Shown here in pieces: positions 9,246-17,320 of a stretch of DNA of 25,143 nucleotides. The first letter of the stretch is position 1. Every line of letters begins with the position of its first letter. This DNA comes from a virus. A program made the position numbers and the translations under genes. Location: positions 1 to 25,143 of IMG/VR virus record IMGVR_UViG_3300022752_000363; one strand, 5' to 3'. The notes beneath the pieces are model-generated. The model worked only from the letters and a program-made list of their open reading frames with translations, was not told where the DNA came from and made no database searches.

Positions 9246-12014
9246 CTAAATTTGCTTATAAGCCGGAACATTCGTAAACAAAGCGGTCGGAGCGATTGAA
9301 ATGGTTAAGTTTGTGTCGCTTAAGACATTAACAATTGTCAGATATTCATTATTAGCAACTATAATGTCTCCGGATGCAAAATCAGTTAAGAAATTCGTTC
9401 CTGTTCCAGTAATAAACAATTGTTGTGTTTCAAGGGTTGAGTATGCGACTGATTCAATCGTTATATTCGCATAATCAGAAATTAAAGTGTTGGCAAATGT
9501 TGCACCAGGTCCAGAATATGTAACATTACCAGTTATTAACAAATATTTATTTGTCTCTTCTTCAATAGTTAGACTTTCAAAAGAATTAACAGATTCTATA
9601 GAAATAATTGTATCATCAGATATTGATGTTAGTGAACCATCAATATTTAAATTTGAATTGATAATAAATTCGCTAGAATTTTGAATTAAAGTATTTTCTA
9701 TAAAATCAAAACTTGATATTTTAAATTCTCTTTCAAAAGCTAAATTTTCTAATGATTTGAATGATTCTATGGCAATTGTTAAAGAATCCGATATTGTCGA
9801 TTCTAAAGACAAATCGCTAATTAAACTTGATTCAATCGCAAGTTCAGTATATGTTGATATGATTTCAGCATGTGCTTCAGATTGTTTAGCTATAACATAT
9901 TCCGGTAATATTGTCGCACCAACATCTATTAAATCATATAATTCTATGACTGACGGCGATATTTCAATTTCTATCGTGTCAGTTGTAATAATTGAAGATA
10001 CATCAATAATACCGCCGTTAGCAGTTGAAAGAAATGTAATTGTAAAATTTTTAACGTCAGAAATGAAATCTGATGTTGCAATCAAATCACTAATAATTAA
10101 AATTTCACCGAAGAATTTTAAACCAGCTGGATGAATAATCTCTTTAATGATATTTGACCAACGATCAATTGTTAAACCTGTGCGAATAACATACGAAAAG
10201 TTTGAATAAAAATCAGAATCTTGAATAATTTTATAATCAATTTTACCATCATCATTTATCCATACGCCTTCTGTCGTTCCAATACCAGTAACGATTGGCG
10301 TTACGTTTGCACTACCGTCTCCAGATGATGCTAATGACGCTGTAGTATTTGATGTATTATAACTGATACCGAAATCGATAATTCTAATTGCACGAATTGA
10401 ACCAATCCCAGCTATGTTATTTGCAACATCTATAGTAACGTTTGCTCCAGAACCTTGAATTCCTGTTACAATTAAATTTGCATTTGATCCTGTTGTTGAT
10501 GATACTGTAATGCTAGGCAAATTTGCTGATGTGTATCCATCACCAAAATTAGTAAATTCAATTCTACGAATAGGTCCTAGAACGTTCCAATCTTCTGTTT
10601 TAATGACATCATCGTAGCTGTCCTCGGACAACATTTCAAAACCGTCTTCAAACAAGAGAGTATTTGAGTAAGAAGCATTTGCAGAAATAGATGCGACTTG
10701 GCCAGCAGCATTTGCGCCAGAACCGCCTGTGATAATTAATGTATTACCTACACCATAATCTGATCCAGTGTTCGCAATTGTCACTAGTTTGTCTGTCAAT
10801 AGACCGAGCGATGAAATTACTGTATCAGTTAATGTGATTGTTGGCGCACGATAATAATTTTGACCACGATTTAGAATTGAAACTTTAGATGTTTCACCAA
10901 CTGTGTATGTTGTTGCGCCCGTGTTGACTGTATATGTGTTTGCTAAACCAGTGACACGAATAACTAAATCAGATCCACCTGTTCCAGAATTGTTGATAAC
11001 AGCTTCAGTGTTTAATCTATATCCATGCCCAGGCGTATTTACAGTAATTGCTGATATGGGCGATTGTTTAATTGACGATACTTCAGCTTCAGCTTCAGAA
11101 CCCGTATTACTTGTAATAACAACCTTGTCACCAATTGCATATTCAGAACCACCGTCATTAATTGTAAATCCTGTCACCATACCATATACGGTAGTATTGC
11201 TTGTCGGCGTATCAAGAATTTCTATGGTTTCACCAGCTTCAAATGTTCCGGATACAAGTTTAAGCGTGATTTCAGCTACTTCAATTGAACCGATAAAAAA
11301 TAATTTAATATCTATCACATTCGCTAAAGCATTTGAAGTCCTGCCGCTTATTGTTTGGCCGATGTAATCAAATATATTAGATTTAACTTGAGCACGAACA
11401 ATTTGAGTTCTTTCAAACTTTCCGTCTGACACACGAAGAATATCTTCGCCTGGATATCTGAGTTCAATATCTTCATTAAATAATGCTCTGAAAAGAAACT
11501 GATAAGATTTTTCGTTACTTTTAGATTCAAAAAAATCTCTAAACTTTCTCGCTATGAATCGCTTATCAACTTCTAGTTTACCAGGCAAGCTTGAATATAA
11601 TTCAGATTTTAAGTATTTAACATATTTGTCTACTGCTTTTTCTGTATTGCGATAATTTAATATTTCACCACTAGCACGAATAACATTATCTTTAATAGAA
11701 ATGATCGTTGCAGTGGCTCCACTTGTGCTGCCCGTTACTGTTTCATCAAGTTCAAATGGTATAATTGATTTAATTTTTACAACTATTTTTCCTGTAGGCA
11801 ATTGCTTAATGATTGCTGTTGCGCCGGAAATTGATCCGACGATTGTTTCATCCCTTTGAAATGTTCCTATTAAATCATCAATATTGAAAGTTGATGTTTC
11901 AAGCCATTCATAATAGGCCTGCAAAAACAATAAAAATAATTCCGAATCTTCTCTTAACTCATCCGTAATGAGATTTGAGATATTGAAGGACGGATTAAAC
12001 TGAGCGAGATTCAT
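9246..12014 (-). CDS. Baseplate wedge-region structural protein in the gp7 position
   Basis: A 922-aa protein between gp6 and gp8, the place of T4 gp7 (1032 aa). The N-terminal region has LFLLFLQAYYEWLE (26-39), then FRDFFESKSNEKSYQFLFRALFNE (158-181) and ILRVSDGKF (192-200), motifs I associate with large structural proteins of marine T4-like phages. Two GxxSGATAxI modules lie at about 60-105. Six GxGY-like beta repeats follow (near residues 290, 331, 386, 419, 493 and 551). HPAGLKFFGE (628-637) closes this part. The C-terminal third is unusually acidic, with repeated (I/A)IES motifs, and the extreme C-terminus resembles modules of the DUF4815 protein. Its ATG overlaps the gp6 stop (ATGA). 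Direct sequence likeness to T4 gp7 was not seen, so the gp7 assignment is positional. Confidence 0.7.
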   Translation of the reverse strand: MNLAQFNPSFNISNLITDELREDSELFLLFLQAYYEWLETSTFNIDDLIGTFQRDETIVGSISGATAIIKQLPTGKIVVKIKSIIPFELDETVTGSTSGATATIISIKDNVIRASGEILNYRNTEKAVDKYVKYLKSELYSSLPGKLEVDKRFIARKFRDFFESKSNEKSYQFLFRALFNEDIELRYPGEDILRVSDGKFERTQIVRAQVKSNIFDYIGQTISGRTSNALANVIDIKLFFIGSIEVAEITLKLVSGTFEAGETIEILDTPTSNTTVYGMVTGFTINDGGSEYAIGDKVVITSNTGSEAEAEVSSIKQSPISAITVNTPGHGYRLNTEAVINNSGTGGSDLVIRVTGLANTYTVNTGATTYTVGETSKVSILNRGQNYYRAPTITLTDTVISSLGLLTDKLVTIANTGSDYGVGNTLIITGGSGANAAGQVASISANASYSNTLLFEDGFEMLSEDSYDDVIKTEDWNVLGPIRRIEFTNFGDGYTSANLPSITVSSTTGSNANLIVTGIQGSGANVTIDVANNIAGIGSIRAIRIIDFGISYNTSNTTASLASSGDGSANVTPIVTGIGTTEGVWINDDGKIDYKIIQDSDFYSNFSYVIRTGLTIDRWSNIIKEIIHPAGLKFFGEILIISDLIATSDFISDVKNFTITFLSTANGGIIDVSSIITTDTIEIEISPSVIELYDLIDVGATILPEYVIAKQSEAHAEIISTYTELAIESSLISDLSLESTISDSLTIAIESFKSLENLAFEREFKISSFDFIENTLIQNSSEFIINSNLNIDGSLTSISDDTIISIESVNSFESLTIEEETNKYLLITGNVTYSGPGATFANTLISDYANITIESVAYSTLETQQLFITGTGTNFLTDFASGDIIVANNEYLTIVNVLSDTNLTISIAPTALFTNVPAYKQI

Positions 12015-13828
12015 CTATTTACAAGGCTATATGTTCTATCATCCACCATTGTAACTGATATATCTTCATCACGAATCGCAATAATTTGATTTCTGAGTGG
12101 TAAGATATCTGGATCACGGGAAAATGCTGTAAGTTTTAGAGTATTGCCTCCGTCAGCAAAAGCAGAAGGGGAAAAACTTGACAAGATAATTTTACCTGTT
12201 GTATAATTGAGTGTTCCCGCATCATTATTGACTGCTATTTTATCAGGACCAGATACTCTATAGATTCTAATGATTCCGTTATTTTCTTCTAAGAAGCATC
12301 CTGATAAACCATTTATCGTAAACTCATTAGAAGACAACTGATTACCTACGCCGTAAGGATGACTAGAGGGTCTTCCATTAGTTGATGAATTGATTGGATT
12401 AGAAAATCCAGTTTCATATCTTACTGATTGATTTAGCTGAATGTCAACTTCTTTTCTCATTCTGACACTCAAAATGTTATTTAGTATAGCACGATCTGAC
12501 GCATCAATCAATCTTGATAATTTTGAATATCTAAAATATTTTGAGAATTCATTAATATTATCGTCATTATAATCTATAATAGTTTGAATGATTTTAGCTT
12601 TTATACTTGCAGCAGTTATAGAAGTTATTGTCGCATCATACTTTGCTAATACGTCAATCAACAAATAGATATATTCTGGATCAACAAATTCTGTACCTAT
12701 AGTTACAATTTTTTTAGGTTTAATGATTGTTTCAATTAAAATATTCTTTTCTGACGCTGTGAGCGTTTCACCAACAGAAGGTTTTGCTGCTACATAAACT
12801 TTGCCAAATGCTGGTGGATCATTATCTTCACCGCCCCAAACGGAAACTGATGCAATATTAGATTGTTTTAAAAGTAAAGCTTTATAATCGTCAACAGTGA
12901 CTACTCTATTTTGAGCTTCATAAGACTTTGGTGCTGAAAATTTAATCTTATTGATACTCTCTCGCTCAGATCCTCCAGCTGCAGGATCTGAAGATATAAA
13001 AGCAATTCCTGTAATTCCGTCAACGGCCGCTGCATATGAAATATTTTGCACATCATTTGCACCAGCGCCGCTTGAAATTAAATATTCTATAACGACAACG
13101 TTTCCATTATCTAATTTTTTACCTATGACATCATCGCCAAAAAATATTTCATATTGACCATTTTCAACTTCTTCAATGAAATAAACTTGAGATGTGCCTT
13201 TAATTTCTGTTAAGTTTTCGGCTAATGTAAACAATCTACTAGCTGAACTAGATACAGAATCTAAAACATTAATACTAATCGTTGAAGTGTCAATGTCCGT
13301 GTTAGGAATTAAAAATCTTTGTTCAACATCAGATAAATTTACTGTAATTCTTTGATTAATATATCGACCTTCTTTCAGTGTAAGATTGCCAATGTATGCA
13401 CCTGAAATTGGACTTACAACTGTAGACTCAACTGTATTGAATGTATAAGTTACACCTGATATTGATCCAGTAAATGATGTATAAGCAGGAACTGTGATTG
13501 AAGCTGGAGTTCCAGTGACGCTAATAAGTGCTGTTCCGGTAATTGTCGCTGAAGTTTTTGATTTTGGTACATATCCCAGCGATCTAGCTAAATTTACAAC
13601 AGAATTTCTTTTTTGTGCAGTAGACAAAAAAGCTTCATTTGCTACCATATTTAAGTAAAATGAATTATAGTATGTGTTATAAGCAAGTACGTCTAGAAGA
13701 ACTTGCATACCAGATGCGTCAAAGTTATAATCTCTAAATTGATCTTGCGACTTTAAATAGCTGATGAAATTAGCTTTGATACCCTCAAAGTTAAGGTCGT
13801 CTACTTTAAGATCCGATAAAAGCGCCAT
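12011..13828 (-). CDS. 6: Baseplate wedge subunit gp6 (baseplate J-like)
   Basis: A 605-aa protein that aligns by eye with T4 gp6 (660 aa), which forms the inner ring of wedge dimers around the hub. The N-terminus has FISYLKSQDQFRDYNFDASG (21-40), then LLDVLAYNTYYNSFYLNMVA and a segment around RNSVVNLARSLGYVPKS, which is diagnostic for this family. The central part (VTVDDYKALLLKQSNIASVSVWGGED) matches the baseplate J core. The start codon overlaps the gp25 stop (TAATG) and the stop overlaps the start of the next gene (ATGA). Order gp25-gp6-gp7-gp8 is as in T4. Confidence 0.95.
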   Translation of the reverse strand: MALLSDLKVDDLNFEGIKANFISYLKSQDQFRDYNFDASGMQVLLDVLAYNTYYNSFYLNMVANEAFLSTAQKRNSVVNLARSLGYVPKSKTSATITGTALISVTGTPASITVPAYTSFTGSISGVTYTFNTVESTVVSPISGAYIGNLTLKEGRYINQRITVNLSDVEQRFLIPNTDIDTSTISINVLDSVSSSASRLFTLAENLTEIKGTSQVYFIEEVENGQYEIFFGDDVIGKKLDNGNVVVIEYLISSGAGANDVQNISYAAAVDGITGIAFISSDPAAGGSERESINKIKFSAPKSYEAQNRVVTVDDYKALLLKQSNIASVSVWGGEDNDPPAFGKVYVAAKPSVGETLTASEKNILIETIIKPKKIVTIGTEFVDPEYIYLLIDVLAKYDATITSITAASIKAKIIQTIIDYNDDNINEFSKYFRYSKLSRLIDASDRAILNNILSVRMRKEVDIQLNQSVRYETGFSNPINSSTNGRPSSHPYGVGNQLSSNEFTINGLSGCFLEENNGIIRIYRVSGPDKIAVNNDAGTLNYTTGKIILSSFSPSAFADGGNTLKLTAFSRDPDILPLRNQIIAIRDEDISVTMVDDRTYSLVNR

Positions 13829-14208
13829 TATGCCACCTTCTTAATAGTTGTTTCTATATTTCCTATAATATTTACATTTCTAATAGTATAATTGACTTGT
13901 ATTTCAATGTCCGTATCGTTAATAGTGCTACGAATACTGTTTACAATTACTCTCGGCTCATGTCTTGATATGGTTTCGTAAAGTTCTCTATTCAAACTAT
14001 CTTCAGCAAATGGCCCACTTTGAAATAGATAATTAAAAATGTTTGATCCAAAATCTGGACGAAATGGACGTGTTCCTTTTTTTGTTCGGATAAGATTTGA
14101 AAGTGATCTTCTTATTGCAGCATCATCCGTTAAAGGAACTACATCACCGCTTACTGGATGCGGTGTGAAATTTAAATTTAAATCTTTATAGAAAACTAAT
14201 TTTGCCAT
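13828..14208 (-). CDS. 25: Baseplate wedge subunit gp25
   Basis: A 126-aa homologue of T4 gp25 (132 aa), the small wedge protein that nucleates sheath assembly. It has the family pattern: FYKDLNLNFTPHP near the N-terminus, DDAAIRRSLSNLIRTKKGTR (28-47), RPFRPDFGSNIFNYLFQ, and a C-terminal EPRVIVNSIR...IEIQVNYTIRN. The region resembles the gpW/gp25 fold shared with type VI secretion TssE. The start is 7 bases after the stop of the Hc1-like gene with no visible Shine-Dalgarno, so it probably depends on coupling. A CATAAATA element lies only 4 bases before the ATG; it looks too close to be a useful promoter. Confidence 0.96.
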   Translation of the reverse strand: MAKLVFYKDLNLNFTPHPVSGDVVPLTDDAAIRRSLSNLIRTKKGTRPFRPDFGSNIFNYLFQSGPFAEDSLNRELYETISRHEPRVIVNSIRSTINDTDIEIQVNYTIRNVNIIGNIETTIKKVA

Positions 14209-14215
14209 TGTTTAT

Positions 14216-14401
14216 TTATGACGCCTTTTCCGCAGTTTTGGTATCTTGGATTTCTTTTCTTCTTTCTTTAATTGCTTTTGCGATTTCAGCAAGTGCTTTT
14301 CTGGCCCTTGTTCCTGCTGCTTTGTTTCCTTTTTCCTCAAACTTTGCATTTTCTGCTAAGTATGTGTCAAAAAGATTGATTAAATTTTCATGATTTGTCA
14401 T
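14216..14401 (-). CDS. Small basic histone H1/Hc1-like protein
   Basis: A 61-aa protein. The ATG at 14401 is preferred over upstream in-frame starts because AAGGA lies 8 bases before it and because the longer form would overlap the gp5 coding end. Residues 1-20 (NLINLFDTYLAENAK) look helical. Residues 21-50 (EKGNKAAGTRARKALAEI, then KERRKE) are lysine/arginine/alanine-rich and closely resemble the core of Hc1-type histone H1-like proteins (EKGNKAA.R.R), a motif also found in small proteins of marine phages. It lies between gp5 and gp25, in the same direction. DNA binding is an inference from composition and family likeness; a structural role in the baseplate cannot be excluded. Confidence 0.8.
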   Translation of the reverse strand: MTNHENLINLFDTYLAENAKFEEKGNKAAGTRARKALAEIAKAIKERRKEIQDTKTAEKAS

Positions 14402-14414
14402 ATGATTATTCCTT

Positions 14415-16109
14415 TTATATTGATTTAACAAAACTGCCGGTGAAAGGTGATGATGGTGTATTCGCCGTTCCGTACGTTGCGCTATTAATTCTATTGAGTG
14501 CAGCTGTTGCTGTTCCTTGTGCAGCATCTGCTGCTGTTTTTGCAGCATCTGCTGCTGTTTTTGCTGTATTTGCTTGATTGTATGCAGCTTTTGCAGTATC
14601 TAGAGCTACATTTGCAGTATCCCAAATTCTCTGAACGTTTTTAATTAAACCATATAATTGATTAAAACTTACATTATATTGGTTTGTATTAAACTCTATA
14701 TCAGTGCCCGATGCAATTTTAATATTGTTTGAAGAACTATAATCACGCACTTCAATATAATGGCCGTCTTTTGATTTGAGTTTAACTCCTCTAGCACTTG
14801 TCACATCAGACATTTCAAGCGAATGTCCTAATTTTGATGTAAGTGTAACTTTTGGGGTAGCTGTTACATCAGACATTTCAAGCGAATGTCCTAATTTTGA
14901 TTTAAGTGTAACTTTTGGGGTAGCTGTTACATCAGACATTTCAAGCGAATGGCCTGAATTTGATGTAAGTGTAAGTGACTGTTTTGTTTTTACTGTTGAA
15001 GTTGGATTTGAAGATGGCGGCGGTTCATCTATAAATGTTAATTTATGACCACCACTTGAAGCTAGTTCAACATAAAAATTATCTACAGGTAATCTAGTGT
15101 CATTAAATATTAAGTAATGGCCACCAGAGCCGAAGCTTCCAGTATTTGATTTCAGGGTAATATTTCGTGTATCCTTTTTAGTTATTGTATTATATCCGTC
15201 ATTGAAAAGTAATTCTCTTTTTTCATTAGATTTTAGTGATAAAAATCTATTTGAAATTGTATTTTTGATTCTTGTTTCTTCAGTTCCAGAATTATCTGTT
15301 GTTTTTACAATTTCCGATATATTATTATCATTCATCAATAACTCATGGCCTGAATTTGATGCTAATGAAATATATTTGTTTACAGATTTACTACCAGTCC
15401 TTAGAGTATTACCATCACTCAATATTAAGCCGTGACCTGAACTTGATTTTATCCACATCATTTCAGCATTCGGTTGATCATACATTAATACAAAATGCCC
15501 TACTCTATCATAAGCTTGAGCTTCTGATCTTGATTGCCACACTATAGTATTCGCTAAATCAAATTCATTAACTCCAACTTTTCTTATGTAACTTTGCAGT
15601 AAATTAAAATTTCTAATTACTGAGCCAGTTAAAGTATCAACCTCTATCACCTTCTCCGTTACAGGATCTACTGGTTTAATATATCTTCTTGGAGGTGCTC
15701 CAAAATAATCTGCACCGGATGAAGAAACCGCCGCAGGAAAATATCCTAAAACAGCTGGTTCTTGTGCTGTTTGGCCGTCTAAGAAAAAACCAAAAACCCA
15801 ATCCCCTAAATTAGGTGCGCCATACAAATTTGGTGTATTGAGTGGATGAATAGGAATTGCCCACGGCAAATCTTTGACGGGGACACCTTTGTCTATAGGT
15901 TCATATTCTTCAATGATTTTCTTACCATCTTTATCTAATACAAAATCACCGTCAGGATATTCTTTTCTTTTTTCTCTTCGCAAAATGATTTTTTTAGGAT
16001 GATATCCAAAACATCTAACTTTCATTCTACCCAAAAAACTACTATCTTGAATGTCTTCAACGACACCAATCCACCAAACAAATCCATCTTGACCTAAAAA
16101 ATTTCTCAT
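14415..16109 (-). CDS. 5: Baseplate hub/needle protein gp5, no visible lysozyme domain
   Basis: A 564-aa protein. The N-terminal region has FVWWIGVVEDIQDSSFLGRM (10-29), followed by PWAIPIHPL and LGDWVFGFFLDGQTAQEPAV (110-130 region), the OB-fold domain of T4 gp5 that docks on gp27. The middle has about nine SxxGHxLxxxD-type repeats, as in a triple-stranded beta-helix needle. Three are near-identical 21-residue copies (bases 14803-14991). The C-terminus is an alanine-rich coiled coil with KTAADAA repeats. T4 gp5 (575 aa) has a lysozyme domain between OB fold and helix; no such catalytic segment is seen here. The ATG follows the TAA of the 78-aa gene directly and has AGAGG upstream. Confidence 0.9.
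   Translation of the reverse strand: MRNFLGQDGFVWWIGVVEDIQDSSFLGRMKVRCFGYHPKKIILRREKRKEYPDGDFVLDKDGKKIIEEYEPIDKGVPVKDLPWAIPIHPLNTPNLYGAPNLGDWVFGFFLDGQTAQEPAVLGYFPAAVSSSGADYFGAPPRRYIKPVDPVTEKVIEVDTLTGSVIRNFNLLQSYIRKVGVNEFDLANTIVWQSRSEAQAYDRVGHFVLMYDQPNAEMMWIKSSSGHGLILSDGNTLRTGSKSVNKYISLASNSGHELLMNDNNISEIVKTTDNSGTEETRIKNTISNRFLSLKSNEKRELLFNDGYNTITKKDTRNITLKSNTGSFGSGGHYLIFNDTRLPVDNFYVELASSGGHKLTFIDEPPPSSNPTSTVKTKQSLTLTSNSGHSLEMSDVTATPKVTLKSKLGHSLEMSDVTATPKVTLTSKLGHSLEMSDVTSARGVKLKSKDGHYIEVRDYSSSNNIKIASGTDIEFNTNQYNVSFNQLYGLIKNVQRIWDTANVALDTAKAAYNQANTAKTAADAAKTAADAAQGTATAALNRINSATYGTANTPSSPFTGSFVKSI
14521..14562 (-). repeat. 21-bp tandem repeat in the gp5 C-terminal coiled coil
   Basis: Two perfect 21-base copies (14521-14541 and 14542-14562) each encode a seven-residue KTAADAA-like unit. 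Seven residues is one coiled-coil heptad, so copy-number change would lengthen the coil in register. Confidence 0.9.
14803..14991 (-). repeat. 63-bp tandem repeats in the gp5 needle
   Basis: Copies start at 14803, 14866 and 14929. The first two differ at one base of 63. The third matches for about 47 bases with two differences and then diverges. Each encodes 21 residues with core GHSLEMSDVTATPKVTL. This is an in-frame duplication within the beta-helix; near-identity at DNA level suggests it is recent or kept even by recombination. Confidence 0.95.
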
Positions 16110-16346
16110 TTAACCTCTATGTTTAAAAAATTGTATTCTTCGTTCTTGCTTTGCAACCCATTCATCGGATGGTTTACCTTCGCCATCGTAATATGCTAAA
16201 GGCTTACCAGTTTTTTTTGAGACTAAAGCCCATTTGCCATTCACTTGTTTGAGCACCTCTGAAATCTCTACACCAAACACGGCTTCTTCCCATTCTTCTT
16301 GCGATAGCGGTGCAGCATTATTGATATGTTCTTTGAACCGCTTCAT
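16110..16346 (-). CDS. 78-aa basic protein between kinase and gp5
   Basis: Unknown function. The N-terminus MKRFKEHINNAAPLS is followed by an acidic helix (QEEWEEAVFG) and a compact C-terminal part with WALVSKKTGKPLAYYDGEG and a terminal EWVAKQERRIQFFKHRG that is strongly basic and aromatic. I recall similar C-terminal segments in marine T4-like phages, but without a known role. The ATG overlaps the stop of the kinase-like gene (ATGA) and its TAA directly abuts the gp5 ATG. The MKxFxExI N-terminus recalls the capsid-targeting sequence of T4 internal proteins, although the usual cleavage glutamate is absent. Virion association is possible but unproven. Confidence 0.8.
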   Translation of the reverse strand: MKRFKEHINNAAPLSQEEWEEAVFGVEISEVLKQVNGKWALVSKKTGKPLAYYDGEGKPSDEWVAKQERRIQFFKHRG

Positions 16347-17311
16347 AGTTTGTCCAATTCTGCTGTGTCTAACGATCCAGGAGGCACATTATCTTTAATC
16401 CAACTAAACAATTCTTTTTTGATTTCAACTGATGTATTCATTGGTTTACCCGGTCTCTTTAGCGTCAGATATTTAAAATCTTTCACAACTAAATCATTCT
16501 TATCATATTTGCCCATGTTCTTGTAGGGCTTGTTTGTTTTTGGATCAATCCAAACAATTGTGTTCTCACGATTGTTGAGAATGACATAAAAACCACCGTC
16601 TACATCTTTAGGCAATCCAGCCTTTGTTAAATCAAACACAGTTCTCGCTGCACCTTGATGTGTCTGAAGAAGAATGTCATCAGGCACAACTCTTGATCTT
16701 TCACTGTTATTTTTCATAGCGACTTGATAATTTGTGAGCACCCAACTGATATGTATACTCTTCGGATCGTAGCCCATTTTGATGAGTTTCGGAACGTAAG
16801 TATTCAAATCATCCATATCTTTGAACGTTGTATCAAATATAATATTAGGTAGCTTGCCTTGCTTTGCGCCGTCGAGCATCATGTCAATGAGTTTATCTTT
16901 AGCACCTGTCGCACGAACTAGCACATGAAGCGCAAAGACATGCTCAGGTGTTCTAAGATTTAAATTCTTCATGCTGTAGTCTCTGTCAATGACTTGCTTT
17001 TGGACAATCTCCATTTCATGAGGCTTAATCTTGCTGCCGTATTTGGCTAACAATTGCTTCATCGTAAACTTATTCAGATAGTCTAGTTTCTGAAACGCCA
17101 TTTTCAATTCGTCAACGTCAATGACTTTGAACTTAGGGCCTTCCATGAAATTGGAAATTGCAAAGCCCTTGCCACTGCCAGCACCGCCTGCTAAGAAAAC
17201 AACTTGGCCATACGCTTTGCCGCCGTTGTAGACAATTTGTTTTTCTTGAAGCTGATTCGCATATTCATATTCTTTTTTATGAAAAAATTCTGAAAAATTT
17301 AATTTCATCAT
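16343..17311 (-). CDS. P-loop kinase-like protein (zeta-toxin/polynucleotide-kinase-like)
   Basis: A 322-aa P-loop protein. The Walker A motif GGAGSGKG is at residues 42-49, preceded by the beta strand QVVFLA. G49 occupies the usual Ser/Thr position, as in adenylate kinases, and the following residue is Phe. Downstream are KVIDVDELK (62-70), NIIFDTTFKD (156-165, likely second acidic strand) and a strand-helix with ISWVLTNYQVAMKNNSERSR followed by VVPDDIL and H-Q-G-A, resembling the lid-arginine region of zeta-toxin and related kinases. It lies between gp27 and gp5 with a good Shine-Dalgarno (AAGGGA) and is coupled to the 78-aa gene. The substrate is unknown. It could be a virion-delivered effector, a nucleotide or nucleic-acid kinase, or an assembly ATPase. 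No antitoxin is recognisable. Confidence 0.75.
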   Translation of the reverse strand: MMKLNFSEFFHKKEYEYANQLQEKQIVYNGGKAYGQVVFLAGGAGSGKGFAISNFMEGPKFKVIDVDELKMAFQKLDYLNKFTMKQLLAKYGSKIKPHEMEIVQKQVIDRDYSMKNLNLRTPEHVFALHVLVRATGAKDKLIDMMLDGAKQGKLPNIIFDTTFKDMDDLNTYVPKLIKMGYDPKSIHISWVLTNYQVAMKNNSERSRVVPDDILLQTHQGAARTVFDLTKAGLPKDVDGGFYVILNNRENTIVWIDPKTNKPYKNMGKYDKNDLVVKDFKYLTLKRPGKPMNTSVEIKKELFSWIKDNVPPGSLDTAELDKL

Positions 17312-17320
17312 AAGATTCCC

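Noticed and set aside
9757-10134. Plus-strand 125-codon open frame
   Set aside because: Antisense to the acidic region of the 922-aa gene; no ribosome site, promoter or family likeness.
10903-11367. Plus-strand 154-codon open frame
   Set aside because: Antisense to the beta-repeat part of the 922-aa gene. Its Val/Pro/Ser-rich translation mirrors the opposite codons, and it has no start signals.
14213-14220. Minus-strand CATAAATA before gp25
   Set aside because: Only four bases from the ATG, so transcription would start inside the start codon; better explained as the end of the Hc1-like gene.
14402-14548. Longer N-terminal form of the Hc1-like protein
   Set aside because: The added part is Gln/His-rich translation of the gp5 coiled-coil repeats in another frame; the ATG at 14401 has a proper AAGGA site.
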